The notes: a model not told the origin generated them from the sequence alone. A stretch of 64,000 nucleotides of DNA from an uncultured Candidatus Binatia bacterium (GCA_958296235.1 OY282457.1:1-64000), one strand, 5' to 3'. Positions 1-9,243 are shown, counted from the stretch's first letter. Made by a program: numbers and translations.

Positions 1-2
1 CC

Positions 3-380
3 GTACCTGCCGGACGCTACGCCCGGGCCTTCTTGCAGGCGGTCGCAACAGCAGACCGCTCGGTCTGGGAAGCCGTCAAAGACAAAATCGTCCCCACTGC
101 CGATGTCCGGGCGGCGCTCGGCCTGGTGGCGTCCGATCCACACATCATCGGTATTGTGTATCGAACGGATGCCATGAATTCAGACCAGGTGCAGGTTGTG
201 TATAAGATTCCGCCCCAGCTGCACCAACCGATCGTGTATTGTGCTGTGGCCCTCAAAAATCGTCCGCAGCCTGAGATCACGGCCCAATTTCTCAACTTTT
301 TGAGTAGCCCTGAAGCCGTAGCAATTTACAACATGAAGGGATTTGTTGTAGACGAAGGAGGCTCTCGTCCGCTGTCGTGA
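3..380 (+). CDS. modA: Molybdate ABC transporter substrate-binding protein ModA, C-terminal part
   Basis: This is the C-terminal part of a periplasmic molybdate-binding protein; the start lies before the window. The open frame begins with VPAGRYARAFL, the typical ModA segment, and continues with VKDKIVPTADVRAAL and a late HQPIVYCAVALK strand followed by a helix that reads FLNFLSSPEA, as in other ModA/WtpA proteins. The protein captures molybdate (or tungstate) and hands it to ModB. Its stop overlaps the modB start, so the genes are translationally coupled. Signal peptide and any upstream Mo-responsive site are outside the window. Confidence 0.88.
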   Translation, partial: VPAGRYARAFLQAVATADRSVWEAVKDKIVPTADVRAALGLVASDPHIIGIVYRTDAMNSDQVQVVYKIPPQLHQPIVYCAVALKNRPQPEITAQFLNFLSSPEAVAIYNMKGFVVDEGGSRPLS

Positions 381-1069
381 CTGCCATGAGTCCTGAAGTA
401 TTGTCGGTTATTCTCCTGACGCTCCAGGTCGCAACGGTATCAACGCTACTGGTGCTGCTGCCGGCCACGGTCCTGGGCTATGCGCTGGCCCGCTATGAGT
501 TTTATGGCAAGACGGTCCTGTCTGCGCTGGTCGGCTTACCCCTCGTTCTGCCGCCTACCGCGGTCGGCTTTCTGTTCTTGCGGCTGTTTGCGGTCGATGG
601 ACCGTTCGGGCGCGAGACGCTCGGATTTGATTTGCACATTCTGCTGACCTGGAAAGGGGCGGTTATTGCGACGGCGACCATGTCTCTCCCGCTCGTTGCG
701 CGCACGGCAAGAGCCACGTTTGAAGGGATCAATCCTCGGCTCGAATTGATGGCCCACACTTTGGGCCACGGTCGGCTGGCCACTTTTTTTCAGTACAGTT
801 TGCCCATGGCCCGGCGCGGCTTGCTCGGGGCGGTCATTCTCGGTTTTACGCGCGCTATGGGTGAGTTCGGTGCCACAGTCACCATTGCCGGCAACATACC
901 GGGTCGAACGCAAACGATAGCCGCGGCCATTTTCAGCGCCCAGCAGGTCGGCGCGCAGGCGAGAGCCGATTTTCTCATGCTGGTCGCCATCGTGCTGGGC
1001 TTTCTGGCCATTCTGAGCGCTGAACTGCTGGGGCACAGCCGCTCACTGCCCGGTCTGGCCCGGCCATAA
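377..1069 (+). CDS. modB: Molybdate ABC transporter permease ModB
   Basis: Inner-membrane permease of the molybdate importer, about 230 residues, the usual family length. It has about five hydrophobic segments (for example VILLTLQVATVSTLLVLL near the start) and the cytoplasmic EAA-type loop that contacts ModC, seen as EGINPRLELMAHTLG about residues 115-129. GTG at 377 overlaps the modA stop by four bases; an ATG nine bases later (386) is an equally possible start. The stop overlaps the modC start in TAATG, which supports one modABC transcript. Confidence 0.9.
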   Translation: MTAMSPEVLSVILLTLQVATVSTLLVLLPATVLGYALARYEFYGKTVLSALVGLPLVLPPTAVGFLFLRLFAVDGPFGRETLGFDLHILLTWKGAVIATATMSLPLVARTARATFEGINPRLELMAHTLGHGRLATFFQYSLPMARRGLLGAVILGFTRAMGEFGATVTIAGNIPGRTQTIAAAIFSAQQVGAQARADFLMLVAIVLGFLAILSAELLGHSRSLPGLARP

Positions 1070-2244
1070 TGACGCCGCTCTTGCCTTCCCATGACAGCCG
1101 ACAGGCCGGTTCTCTGGATGGCCTGACCGTGCAGGTTCGCCTCCCGCTGGACCGTTTTGAGCTGAATATCGATGTACAGACCGCAAAACACGTGACCGGG
1201 ATTTTTGGTGTCTCCGGGGCGGGTAAAACCAGTCTGCTGGAAACGATTTGTGGCGTCCGGCGTCAGGCGCGAGGCATTATTGCGCTGGGGGCGGAAACAT
1301 GGCTGGATAGCGACCGAGGGGTGTTTGTCAAGCCATCGCAACGCCATATCGGTTATGTCCCCCAGGATGGTTTACTCTTCCCGCACAAGAATGTCCGGCA
1401 CAATCTTCTGGCTGGCAAGAAACGCGGGTTGCAGCGCGGTCATGCTGTCCAGCAGACATTTGAAACCGTGGTCCACATCCTCGAACTCGGCCGGCTCCTT
1501 GAGCGCACGGTGCATACCCTGTCCGGTGGCGAGCGACAGCGCGTCGCCCTCGGACGCGCCCTCTGCTCCGGGCCGCGCCTGCTCCTGCTCGACGAGCCGT
1601 TTGCCTCCCTGGACGTTGCTCTGAGACGCAAGCTCCTACCTTTTCTCCGGCGGGTGCGGGCTGAATTTCAGACTCCCATGCTGTTCGTGTCGCACGACCC
1701 CCTTGAAGTGCAGGCCCTGTGTGACGATTTGATTGTACTCGGAGACGGCAGGATTATCTCGCACGGCGACCCGCGCACGGTGCTGACCGCCTCCCATATT
1801 TTCCCCCTGGCCGAACAGTATGGCTTCGAGAACATTTTGCCCTGCTATAGCGTGGCGGGAAGCGGGAGTACGGGGCAGGTCCGCTTGGGCGAAAGGGAAG
1901 GCGGGGAACGAGCGCCGGTCGAGTTGGTGACGGTCCGGTCCGAGGCGCAACCGGGTGAGGCGCTGCTGGCCGGTATTCCCGCGCACGATATTATGCTGGC
2001 CACCCAGCGGCCAGAAGGGCTGTCTGCCCGCAATGTTCTGCCCGCTCGTATCACGCAACTCCGTTCCGTCGGCCATGTTGGCTTGGCAACAGCCGAACTC
2101 AGCCCTGACCTGCCTCCCCTGACCGTTGAGGTGACTGAAAAATCGTTTGTTGAGCTGGGTCTGCGGGTTGGGAGCAAGGTCTTTCTGGTCATTAAGGCAA
2201 CCTCGTGTCGCTTGTATCGGACAGGAGAAAGTCGCAGGGCATAA
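1069..2244 (+). CDS. modC: Molybdate ABC transporter ATP-binding protein ModC
   Basis: ATPase that powers molybdate import. The 391-residue protein has Walker A (GVSGAGKT, about residue 48), the ABC signature [15 protein letters not shown] (about 152) and Walker [13 protein letters not shown] (about 172) with the switch histidine in VSHDPLEV. The C-terminal third, with [14 protein letters not shown] and [19 protein letters not shown], matches the TOBE/MOP domain that binds oxyanion in ModC. This separates it from sulfate or general ABC ATPases. It starts inside the modB stop codon and is the last gene of modABC. Confidence 0.93.
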   Translation: MTPLLPSHDSRQAGSLDGLTVQVRLPLDRFELNIDVQTAKHVTGIFGVSGAGKTSLLETICGVRRQARGIIALGAETWLDSDRGVFVKPSQRHIGYVPQDGLLFPHKNVRHNLLAGKKRGLQRGHAVQQTFETVVHILELGRLLERTVHTLSGGERQRVALGRALCSGPRLLLLDEPFASLDVALRRKLLPFLRRVRAEFQTPMLFVSHDPLEVQALCDDLIVLGDGRIISHGDPRTVLTASHIFPLAEQYGFENILPCYSVAGSGSTGQVRLGEREGGERAPVELVTVRSEAQPGEALLAGIPAHDIMLATQRPEGLSARNVLPARITQLRSVGHVGLATAELSPDLPPLTVEVTEKSFVELGLRVGSKVFLVIKATSCRLYRTGESRRA

Positions 2245-2289
2245 TCCCCTTCCGAGAGAAAAAATCCTCTCTCAGCTCGACAGCCGGAC

Positions 2290-2318
2290 TTGCGCTTTCA
2301 CAGCCTGCGACATAGGCT
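2290..2318 (+). promoter_or_regulatory. Possible sigma70 promoter of tRNA-Arg
   Basis: TTGCGC at 2290-2295 and TAGGCT at 2313-2318 are 17 bases apart and about 22 bases upstream of the tRNA 5' end. Both hexamers match the consensus only partly, so this is a weak inference from position. Confidence 0.3.
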
Positions 2319-2340
2319 TGTGGCCCGATTTTCACACAAC

Positions 2341-2414
2341 GCGCCCGTAGCTCAATTGGATAGAGCACCGGGCTTCGAACCCGTAGGTTGGGTGTTCGAG
2401 TCACCCCGGGCGCG
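2341..2414 (+). tRNA. tRNA-Arg (anticodon UCG)
   Basis: A full cloverleaf can be folded by eye: 7-bp acceptor GCGCCCG with CGGGCGC, D-stem GCTC/GAGC, anticodon loop CTTCGAA (anticodon TCG, reads CGA), T-stem GGGTG/CACCC around TTCGAGT, discriminator G. CCA is not encoded. It lies between modC and the flippase-like gene; no integrase lies next to it. Confidence 0.95.
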
Positions 2415-2472
2415 CCTTTTGTCAGACACTCGCCTTCTCTGTCAATCCAGTGCCAATCCAGGAGAGTCCGGC

Positions 2473-3423
2473 TTGAAAATTCTGAAAATCGTTCTCGGAT
2501 TCATTCTGAGCCTCGGCTGTGGCTACCTGGCTGTGCGTGGCGTGGAATGGACCGAGGTGGTGCGCGCCTTCGGCGCAGTAGACTTTGGCCTCCTTATCCT
2601 TTCGACAGTCTGGCTCGGCCTTGTTTTTCTCGTGCGGGCGTATCGCTGGCAGTTGCTCCTCGCGCCAGTTGCTTCTGTGCCCGTTTCGGTCTTCTTCTCG
2701 GCGACCCTCATCGGGTTTATGGGTAATAATATTCTCCCGCTGCGGGCCGGAGAGTTGTTGCGGCTGTACGCCTTGGCGCGTTTAGGGCCGGTCTCCATGA
2801 GTCACGCGCTGGCAACCGGAACCTTGGATCGTGTATTTGACTTGTTGATCGTGAGCCTGTTCTTGGGTCTCAGCCTCCCGCTCATCCCTGCCCTGGAGGA
2901 ATATCGTGCAACAAATGCGCTGTTCTTGAGTCTCATTGTTGTTCTGCTCGGAGCGGCGTGGTGGCTGGTTCAGGGAGACAATACCAGGTGGGTGCGGAGA
3001 GTGCCGCAACGCATACAGCCTGGAGTCGAGGAATTCTTGGAGAGTCTCCAGGTTTTGCGTAGTGGTTCACTCTTCTTGAAGACCCTGGCGGTCTCGACGG
3101 TGATATGGGGTGGCCTGACGATCTATTATTGGCTGTTATTGCATGCCAGCGCCTTTTCTCTGCCGATGGAAGCGGCGCTCGTCGTTATGCTACTGCTGGC
3201 TGTGGGTGTTGCGCTGCCGGCTGCGCCGGGTTTTATTGGCGTCTTTCAATATGCCGTGGTGCTCGCCTTGTCTTTTTTCTCTGTGCCCAAGGAAGAGGCG
3301 CTCAGTTTTTCTATTGTCGCCCACCTTGCCCAGTATGTGCCTGTTACGTTGGGCGGTTTGTTTCTCCTGCTGCGCTCCGGCTTATCGCTCTGGCCGTCTC
3401 AAGTCACGCTTGCAAACGACTAG
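2473..3423 (+). CDS. Lysylphosphatidylglycerol synthase-type / UPF0104 flippase-like membrane protein
   Basis: Integral membrane protein of about 316 residues with some eight hydrophobic segments, of the UPF0104/LPG-synthase TM family. Hallmarks are the N-terminal helix [19 protein letters not shown], the [21 protein letters not shown] segment and the late [19 protein letters not shown] segment. Relatives move or modify lipid-linked substrates. I chose TTG 2473 because AGGAGAG lies six bases upstream; longer readings would run through the tRNA gene. It heads a cluster of glycosyltransferases, so a role in lipid-linked sugar handling is the best inference. Confidence 0.82.
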   Translation: MKILKIVLGFILSLGCGYLAVRGVEWTEVVRAFGAVDFGLLILSTVWLGLVFLVRAYRWQLLLAPVASVPVSVFFSATLIGFMGNNILPLRAGELLRLYALARLGPVSMSHALATGTLDRVFDLLIVSLFLGLSLPLIPALEEYRATNALFLSLIVVLLGAAWWLVQGDNTRWVRRVPQRIQPGVEEFLESLQVLRSGSLFLKTLAVSTVIWGGLTIYYWLLLHASAFSLPMEAALVVMLLLAVGVALPAAPGFIGVFQYAVVLALSFFSVPKEEALSFSIVAHLAQYVPVTLGGLFLLLRSGLSLWPSQVTLAND

Positions 3424-3563
3424 GCGGAGGGACCCAGAATTAAAGGGGCGTTCAATACAACCGACTCGGATCGTGTTAATTGTCGATTCAGCCTGGTACG
3501 AGCTGGGGAGGTCGATCTTCTCGCTCACAATAGGCCCAACACAGAAGAATCCTCACTGCTACC

Positions 3564-4958
3564 ATGCCTGACCGCAGCCTTTCCCTCTGGTTGACCATTC
3601 TCGGTGCGCTCTTGCTGATTCTGTATGCTGCCATCGCCTGGTTGAGCCAGTCGTTCAGCTATGGCCACGGGTACCAGGACCGGCCGATCTTGAGCTTTGT
3701 GGGGGTGTACGGTGTGGCGTTTATTGTCTATGTCGTGGCAGTCTGGCGGGTCAAACGACAGGCCACCGAGCCTGCGCCGCTCACGCTGGTGTTGGTCTTT
3801 GCCGCTCTCTTTCGGCTTGTCCTGCTCTTCTCCGAGCCCATTCAGGAGGACGACTTCTATCGCTACCTGTGGGATGGCAAGGTGGTTGCCAGCGGTCTGA
3901 ACCCCTACCGCTTTACTCCGCGAGAGGCGCAAACGGACAACGGAAAAGAAGGGCCGCTCCAACCCTACCGGGACCTCACAGAAACGGATGCGCGCTTTGC
4001 CTTGCTCCTGGCGCGAATAAATCACCCGGACGTGCCGACCCTCTACCCCCCGGTTGCGCAAGCCGTGTTCGGTCTGGCTGCCCTGATTGCACCGGGCAGC
4101 CTGCTCGCCTTACGTCTCGTCTTCTTCTGTTTTGACCTGGCGGTGTGTGGGATCATTGTCCGATTATTATGTCACCTGGGGCGTTCCCCGCTGTGGGTGC
4201 TGATCTACGCGTGGTCACCGCTGGTCATCAAAGAAACGATCAACTCGGCGCATTATGACGTTGTGCCGACCTTTCTGCTGACGCTCGCCTTGCTGGCGTT
4301 TGTCACTGGACGGCTGCCAGTTGGATTTCTGAGCCTGGGCGGAGCCATATTGGGAAAGGTTTTTCCCGTTGTCCTGCTCCCCCCTTTTGCCTACCATGCC
4401 TGGCGGCGTCACGGTCTCGGCAAGGCGTGCGGCGGGCTCGCGCTGAGCGGTCTTGTTATCGCTTGCGGCTATGCCCCGTTTGCGGCTGCCGGGAGCGGGT
4501 TGTGGCAGGGCTTTGTCACCTTTGCCGAACACTGGCAAACCAACAGCCTTGTCTTCCCTCTGGTACAGCAGATGGTCGCCGATCGCTGGCTGGCGAACGG
4601 CATTGTGGCCGGCTGTCTGGCCGGCGCGGTGTGGGTTGCCTTAGGCTGGAACAGTGCGGGGAATGATGACAGGTTCTTGCGTGGCTGTTTCTTTGTGATG
4701 GGGGCAATGCTCTTGCTCAGCCCGGTCGGCAATCCGTGGTATTTTCTGTGGGCGCTGCCGTTTGTTTGCCTCTTTCCGCGTGCGTCCTGGCTGCTCTTGT
4801 CCGGTCTGCTGGGGCTGTACTACACTGCCTTTTACTTTCTCTATCGTGGCGAGCCGGAAACGTTCCGCTGGGTGGTCTGGTTGGAATATCTGCCCTTTTA
4901 TGCCGTATTGGCATGGGAAGCCTGGCGGATGAGGATGGGGAGACCTGTGCTGGTATGA
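3564..4958 (+). CDS. GT-C fold polyprenol-phosphate-sugar mannosyltransferase-like membrane protein
   Basis: Multi-pass membrane protein (464 residues, at least ten hydrophobic stretches). A loop after the third helix carries EPIQEDDFYRYLWDGKVVA and then GLNPYRFTP, the acidic motif seen in GT-C enzymes that use dolichyl/polyprenyl-phosphate sugars (GT87/MptA-like, DUF2029). The later INSAHYDVVPTFLL segment also fits. No strong ribosome-binding site precedes ATG 3564. Its stop overlaps the next start in ATGA. Substrate cannot be told from sequence; neighbouring DPM1-like GT2 could supply the lipid-phosphate sugar. Confidence 0.75.
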   Translation: MPDRSLSLWLTILGALLLILYAAIAWLSQSFSYGHGYQDRPILSFVGVYGVAFIVYVVAVWRVKRQATEPAPLTLVLVFAALFRLVLLFSEPIQEDDFYRYLWDGKVVASGLNPYRFTPREAQTDNGKEGPLQPYRDLTETDARFALLLARINHPDVPTLYPPVAQAVFGLAALIAPGSLLALRLVFFCFDLAVCGIIVRLLCHLGRSPLWVLIYAWSPLVIKETINSAHYDVVPTFLLTLALLAFVTGRLPVGFLSLGGAILGKVFPVVLLPPFAYHAWRRHGLGKACGGLALSGLVIACGYAPFAAAGSGLWQGFVTFAEHWQTNSLVFPLVQQMVADRWLANGIVAGCLAGAVWVALGWNSAGNDDRFLRGCFFVMGAMLLLSPVGNPWYFLWALPFVCLFPRASWLLLSGLLGLYYTAFYFLYRGEPETFRWVVWLEYLPFYAVLAWEAWRMRMGRPVLV

Positions 4959-5680
4959 AGAGCCATACAGGGGTCTGGAAAATTCACGCGGCCGGCCTGA
5001 TTGTCGTGTGCCTCTCAGGAGTCGCTATAGCGCTCGCCGGCGCGCGTCAGGCGTTCACTCCTGAGAGTCCGCTCGTCATTTCTTCAGAGGCAAAACAGGT
5101 CGCAATCTATGGCGTCATCTATCCTGACCGCTTTAATCGGGCCGAGGGAGACGCGGCGCACTACCATCTGTTGACCTGGAAGGGCGGCCACTCCACAAAT
5201 GCGCTCATTGAAACACCGGTTGATGATCTCGCCTTTCACGCTGCCCTGGTCAAAATTGGTGGCCAGCCGGGCAATACGCTGCCGATGCAGGCCTGGACGC
5301 AGCGGACTGACCCGGACAATCCTGCCCCTCGGCAAAAAGCCAGGGGCAGCCGTTTTGCCGTTTTTCTCTCCTGGCCGGGCCAGCCTGAGAATCTGCCCAA
5401 GCGCCTGCCGCTTCACCGTATTTTTCACCCGTCTTCTACTCGCCCTGAGCTCCCGGTCTGGATGTTTGAGGGCAATCGGGACCGGTGGTTTAACCAGGTG
5501 CCGTTTGCTCCGCGGCCGGGTTGCCTGGTGTGTTTATACAGTTGCCCGAGTGGGAAGCTCAGCAACGGCAGATTGAGTATCGCTGACTATATGTCCCATC
5601 CAGGGCGATTCCGGGCAAATACGGAGATATTGCCGCCTGACAGTACTCCGGTGCGTGTGACCTTTGAATTGCTGCGGTAG
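4955..5680 (+). CDS. YdjY-like secreted or anchored protein
   Basis: Protein of 241 residues with an N-terminal hydrophobic segment (HAAGLIVVCLSGVAIALAGA, residues about 10-29) that can serve as signal or anchor. The core reads KQVAIYGVIYPDRFN, then HYHLLTWKGGHSTNALIET and FHAALVKIGGQPG. This order of a beta segment, a backbone asking for nearby hydroxyl contacts and a final LxxIGGxPG is the pattern of YdjY-domain proteins of unknown function. ATG 4955 overlaps the previous stop (ATGA), so translation is coupled. A longer in-frame reading upstream lies inside the GT-C gene and is rejected. Confidence 0.65.
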   Translation: MKSHTGVWKIHAAGLIVVCLSGVAIALAGARQAFTPESPLVISSEAKQVAIYGVIYPDRFNRAEGDAAHYHLLTWKGGHSTNALIETPVDDLAFHAALVKIGGQPGNTLPMQAWTQRTDPDNPAPRQKARGSRFAVFLSWPGQPENLPKRLPLHRIFHPSSTRPELPVWMFEGNRDRWFNQVPFAPRPGCLVCLYSCPSGKLSNGRLSIADYMSHPGRFRANTEILPPDSTPVRVTFELLR

Positions 5681-5683
5681 TGT

Positions 5684-6394
5684 ATGCAGACAGAAAACCC
5701 GCAACCGCCGCGTATTGCTGTGGTTATTCCTGCCCTCAACGAAGAGGCGTCCCTGCCCAAGGTGCTTGGAGACTTGCCGTGGGAGCGGCTTGCAGAAGTC
5801 GTGGTTGTCGACAACGGCTCGTCAGACCATACCGCAACCGTTGCCCAAGCGCAGGGCGCGACCGTTCTCAGTGAGCCGCGTCGGGGCTATGGCTGGGCCT
5901 GTCTGGCCGGCATTGATTATTTGCAGGACAAACCGCCCGATATCCTCGTTTTTCTCGATGGCGATTACAGTGATTATCCCGACGAACTCGGCGATGTGGT
6001 GCGGCCCATTCTTGAAGAGGGCTATGACCTGGTGATCGGCTCCCGGCCGCAGCGCGCCGGAGCCGGCGCACTGCTCCGACATGCCCAGTTGGGCAATGCG
6101 CTGGCAACGTGGCTCATCCACCGCCTGTATGGTTTCAGCTATACCGATCTTGGGCCGTTTCGCGCTATCCGCTTTCCGAAACTCCTGGCCATTGAGATGC
6201 AGGATAAAACCTATGGCTGGACGGTCGAAATGCAGATTAAAGCCATACGCCACAGGCTGCGCATTACTGAGGTGCCGGTCCGCTATCGTCAGCGGATCGG
6301 CGTCTCAAAGGTCAGCGGAACGGTCAAAGGGACGCTATTGGCCGGCTGGAAAATCCTTTGGACGGTCTTTCGCTATGCGAGGCGAGCCGCATGA
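5684..6394 (+). CDS. Family 2 glycosyltransferase, dolichyl-phosphate mannose synthase-like
   Basis: Cytoplasmic GT-A enzyme, 236 residues. The N-terminus has VVIPALNEEASLPKVL, then VVVVDNGSSDHTA for nucleotide-sugar binding and LVFLDGDYSDYP with the DxD-type metal site about residue 90. TYGWTVEMQIKA and the C-terminal VRYRQRIGVSKVSGT match the UgtP/DPM1-like subfamily that loads sugar on a polyprenyl phosphate. There are no C-terminal membrane helices. It ends with a four-base overlap with the next gene. Likely donor-making partner of the GT-C protein (inference). Confidence 0.85.
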   Translation: MQTENPQPPRIAVVIPALNEEASLPKVLGDLPWERLAEVVVVDNGSSDHTATVAQAQGATVLSEPRRGYGWACLAGIDYLQDKPPDILVFLDGDYSDYPDELGDVVRPILEEGYDLVIGSRPQRAGAGALLRHAQLGNALATWLIHRLYGFSYTDLGPFRAIRFPKLLAIEMQDKTYGWTVEMQIKAIRHRLRITEVPVRYRQRIGVSKVSGTVKGTLLAGWKILWTVFRYARRAA

Positions 6395-6708
6395 CAGAGA
6401 CCAGCCTGGAATGGAATGTGGCGTTTCCCCCGGACGAGGTTATCCCGCGCCTCGAAAACCTCTTTCGTCAGCATGACTACACGTACACCCAAGAAGACCG
6501 CGGCGCTGACCGGCATTACCGGACGGCACTCGGCCAGGGGACGCTTGAGTTGGTCATACATCCGCTCGAACCGAAGCGCAGTCCGTTCAGTCGCTCAATC
6601 CTTATCCAGAGGACGCTCTTGCAGATGACATATAAAGGCGTCAGTAGCGCGGACCAGGCCGGCTTTAAGCGCCAACTGACCCTGGCTTTTCTGCGGGTAG
6701 GGGGCTGA
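6391..6708 (+). CDS. Small conserved hypothetical protein in glycosyltransferase cluster
   Basis: A 105-residue soluble protein I do not recognise. ATG 6391 overlaps the stop of the GT2 gene (ATGA) and its own TGA overlaps the start of the next GT2 gene at 6708, so it is translated in the operon. It is rich in Arg and Gln, with an alternating pattern (ALGQGTLELVIHPLEPKR, SILIQRTLLQMTYKG) suggesting a small alpha/beta fold. No signal peptide, metal site or known motif is visible. Confidence 0.6.
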   Translation: MTETSLEWNVAFPPDEVIPRLENLFRQHDYTYTQEDRGADRHYRTALGQGTLELVIHPLEPKRSPFSRSILIQRTLLQMTYKGVSSADQAGFKRQLTLAFLRVGG

Positions 6709-7385
6709 TGCGCGTTAGCGTTGTTATTCCGGCACTGAACGAAGCCGGCGTCATTGCGCGGACGCTCGGCCAGGTTCGCCAGGCGGGCGCCTGCGAGATC
6801 GTTGTTGTGGACGGCGGCAGCGACGATGGCACGGCGGAATGCGCTCGACCCTACGTTGACCAACTTGTTTCAGCGCCGCGTGGCCGCGCTCGTCAGATGA
6901 ATGCCGGAGCCCGAGCGGCAAACGGGGAGACCCTGCTCTTCCTCCATGCGGATACGCTGCCCCCGGCCCGGTTTTCAGCGCTGATCGCGCAGGCTCTGGC
7001 TGACCCTGAGGTTGTGGGCGGCCGGTTTGACGTCTCTGTGGCCGCGCCGGGCTGGCCCTTCCGGCTGATTGGCGGCCTGATGAATATCCGCTCTCGTCTG
7101 ACCGGCATTGCCACTGGCGATCAGGGAATTTTCGTTCGGCGCGCAGTGTTTGAAACGATTGGTGGCTATCCAGAGTGGGACATCATGGAAGACCTGGAGT
7201 TCAGCCATCGACTCAAGCGGGCGGGAAAAATCGCCTGTCTACGGGCGCGGGTAAAAACCTCCGCCCGCCGCTGGCAGAAGCACGGCGTCACAAAGACCAT
7301 TCTGCTCATGTGGGGGCTGCGGCTGTGTCATTTCCTTGGCGTTTCGCCGACTGCCCTCAAGGCGTTTTATGCGGATACGCGGTAG
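6708..7385 (+). CDS. Family 2 glycosyltransferase of the TIGR04283 type
   Basis: GT-A glycosyltransferase of 225 residues: VSVVIPALNEAGVIARTL, EIVVVDGGSDDGTAE, then SAPRGRARQMNAGA and LLFLHADTLPP. The Arg-Gly-Arg-Ala-Arg-Gln-Met-Asn box and HADT metal site mark the TIGR04283 subfamily. GDQGIFVRRAVFETIGG and MEDLEFSHRLKR follow, with the Glu-Asp acid pair near the active site. It is the last gene of the cluster and starts inside the previous stop. Substrate is unknown. Confidence 0.85.
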   Translation: MRVSVVIPALNEAGVIARTLGQVRQAGACEIVVVDGGSDDGTAECARPYVDQLVSAPRGRARQMNAGARAANGETLLFLHADTLPPARFSALIAQALADPEVVGGRFDVSVAAPGWPFRLIGGLMNIRSRLTGIATGDQGIFVRRAVFETIGGYPEWDIMEDLEFSHRLKRAGKIACLRARVKTSARRWQKHGVTKTILLMWGLRLCHFLGVSPTALKAFYADTR

Positions 7386-7610
7386 AGGGTGTTATGCACT
7401 TTTTTACTAAGACTCATTTTCCTCAGAGAAATAGACTATTTACGGGCTCGAACTCAGTGATTGGCCACTGTGTCATCATGCGAAAAACTGAATAAAATCA
7501 ACAAGTTGTCAGAAGTCCCTAACATGCTCTAGGGGGGAATACAAAGGGGCTGGCCTAACCGCGCTTAGCTGCTATGCGCTCTCGCTCTTTTTTTGTTCAG
7601 TCTAGTCGCA
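7386..7610. other. Intergenic stretch between convergent genes
   Basis: About 225 bases, richer in A+T than the flanks, between the glycosyltransferase cluster and a convergent small gene. It holds a T-run (seven T at about 7587-7596, after GCTCTCGCTC) but no clear stem. I see no gene in it. The drop in GC marks the start of an accessory stretch. Confidence 0.5.
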
Positions 7611-7826
7611 TCAAGTGAACTCCGGTTTGACCTTATCGTGAACTTGTTTCGCCTGTCTTTCTGTCAGTTCATCAAGTGCCTTGTTAAATAGCTGTCTTGC
7701 CAACTCGTTCGCTTTACGGTCTGCCTCCTCTCGCTTCTCTCGGGATAGGCTAGAATACCATGCAAGGGTTCCAGTCCCTCCTAAAATCATGGCTATTGCT
7801 AACAAGGGAATAAGTGGAAATGGCAT
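7611..7826 (-). CDS. Small single-pass membrane protein, unknown function
   Basis: Protein of 71 residues: one N-terminal hydrophobic helix (IPLLAIAMILGGTGTLAWY), then a charged helical tail rich in Arg, Glu and Lys (SREKREEADRKANELARQL) likely to form a coiled coil in the cytoplasm. The start is set by a perfect AGGAGG at 7833-7838, six bases before ATG 7826. No family recognised. It stands alone, convergent with the cluster before it. Confidence 0.6.
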   Translation of the reverse strand: MPFPLIPLLAIAMILGGTGTLAWYSSLSREKREEADRKANELARQLFNKALDELTERQAKQVHDKVKPEFT

Positions 7827-8006
7827 CACGGACCTCCTTATCTAGGCTTGAAAAGCTCCTTGGCGTTTCTAGCAAGATCATGGCTTAATGTTACCCTATG
7901 TTCGGTTTAGCCTCAGCTCTTGGCTTCGGCTTTTTCGCGTCTGTGTCCTTACGCTCTCCCCCGCATATCGTATTCAGGCATTCTATTTGTGATTTGGTTA
8001 GTCCGA

Positions 8007-8420
8007 TTAGCCCCACCAGCCCAGGCCGTCTTCTCTTACTGCAAGCAACGTGTAATGCGATATAGCACCTTCAAATGACAGGGATACAGGACCCCGGTGG
8101 TTGAATCCGGTCCGCCATCTTCGACCGTCGTCTTCGTGGCTGCCAAGGGGGTCTTCCGTTAGCTCTAGGACATGTGCAATCAACTCTCCCTCGTTTTCAC
8201 GCTCTTCAATTATGACGCGGTGCTGTGCGCCGGGTCTCCCACAGGTAATGACCGCACGCCGGTCGATATCATGCCCCATTCTGTTTTCCATCTTCTCGCT
8301 TCTTTCACTGTAGGTTAGGAGATGCGGTCTCTTTACCGCTGTTTTTGGGTAGTAGGTCAGTTTGAATCCTGCCTGTCTTGACTCACCCTGTCGAGGGGCT
8401 CCCATACAATCTTTTTCCAA
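8007..8420 (-). CDS. Hypothetical protein
   Basis: Up to 137 residues from TTG 8420; an internal ATG at 8291 would give 94 residues and covers the better-looking part (VITCGRPGAQHRVIIEERE, ALEGAISHYTLLAV-like C-terminal region). AAGGAGG lies about 14 bases before the TTG, rather far, so the start is uncertain. The C-terminal half alternates strands and charged turns and contains two Trp-rich ends (RRWRTGFNHRG, GLGWWG). No known domain seen. Confidence 0.4.
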   Translation of the reverse strand: MEKDCMGAPRQGESRQAGFKLTYYPKTAVKRPHLLTYSERSEKMENRMGHDIDRRAVITCGRPGAQHRVIIEERENEGELIAHVLELTEDPLGSHEDDGRRWRTGFNHRGPVSLSFEGAISHYTLLAVREDGLGWWG

Positions 8421-8643
8421 CCCTTGCGTCCTTACCTCCTTTTTGCCATTTTCAGCCCATCCACATCATCAGGCAATGAGCCCGCTGAGTCGGGTCGCCT
8501 GCTGAATAGAAGAACCATGAGAAAGCAGGGGAGTAGCTACCCGTGCTGTGGTGAATAGGTAGGACCTCACACTCGTTCATTGCTGTGATGTGGATATGGC
8601 CCGGCAATCCTCCGCCGGGACTCTCACGGTGTAAGGAGCGAAT

Positions 8644-9243
8644 ATGTATGTTCGTATCAGTGCAACCATCATCGGGGTGGGCTTGCTCATGTCGCCCCTC
8701 TGGGCCACCACAGTCCTGGAGCAATCGTTTCCATCCCTCGTGCAGGAAGCTGACACCATTGTCTCTGGCACCGTCACTGCGGTGGAAGCCGCATATGATT
8801 TCCAGCGGGCAGCCCCGTTCACTTTCATTACCTTGAGATCTCTCACCGTCCTGAAAGGAGACCCTACACTCACCAAGTTAACGCTTGAATTCTATGGTGG
8901 ACCCACTCCAGACGGGAATCATATCAGCATCGCGGGCCTCCCTACCCTTGCCGTGGGCGACCGGATCGTTGCCTTTGTGGTGGGGAACCGACAGTCTCTC
9001 GCGCCCCTGGTCGGGCTTTGGCAGGGCATTTTTCGGGTGCGCTTTGATCCTGAGATTGGCGCAGATGTGATGACCACAGCAGAGGGTCAACCCCTGACTG
9101 CACTCCCGATGCCGTCGGCTCCTGGACGGCTGCTCCATCCTGGGGAAGGGCAGGCCGCCACAGAGGCCGGGGTGCCAGCCATCCTGCTCGACACATTCTT
9201 GGACTCTATTATTGAGGAGGTGCAACATGGGCTCGCACCATAG
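8644..9243 (+). CDS. Secreted hypothetical protein paired with a matrixin protease
   Basis: A 199-residue protein with a signal peptide (ISATIIGVGLLMSPLWA, cleavage likely after Ala about residue 21). The mature part starts with EADTIVSGTVTAVEA, a beta-rich segment often seen in small secreted proteins with an OB-like fold, and has TVLKGDPTLTKLTLEFYGG and VGDRIVAFVVGN. It overlaps the metalloprotease gene by 17 bases. I infer that it is exported with the protease and acts with it, perhaps as inhibitor, chaperone or substrate; the sequence does not decide. Confidence 0.6.
   Translation: MYVRISATIIGVGLLMSPLWATTVLEQSFPSLVQEADTIVSGTVTAVEAAYDFQRAAPFTFITLRSLTVLKGDPTLTKLTLEFYGGPTPDGNHISIAGLPTLAVGDRIVAFVVGNRQSLAPLVGLWQGIFRVRFDPEIGADVMTTAEGQPLTALPMPSAPGRLLHPGEGQAATEAGVPAILLDTFLDSIIEEVQHGLAP

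Noticed and set aside
2290-2472. N-terminal extension of the flippase-like gene through the tRNA
   Set aside because: It would translate the tRNA gene; TTG 2473 has a good ribosome-binding site.
4736-4954. Longer start for the YdjY-like gene
   Set aside because: It overlaps the GT-C coding region; ATG 4955 makes a typical ATGA junction.
5868-6107. Minus-strand open frame inside the GT2 gene
   Set aside because: Low-complexity shadow; the GT2 frame has clear motifs.
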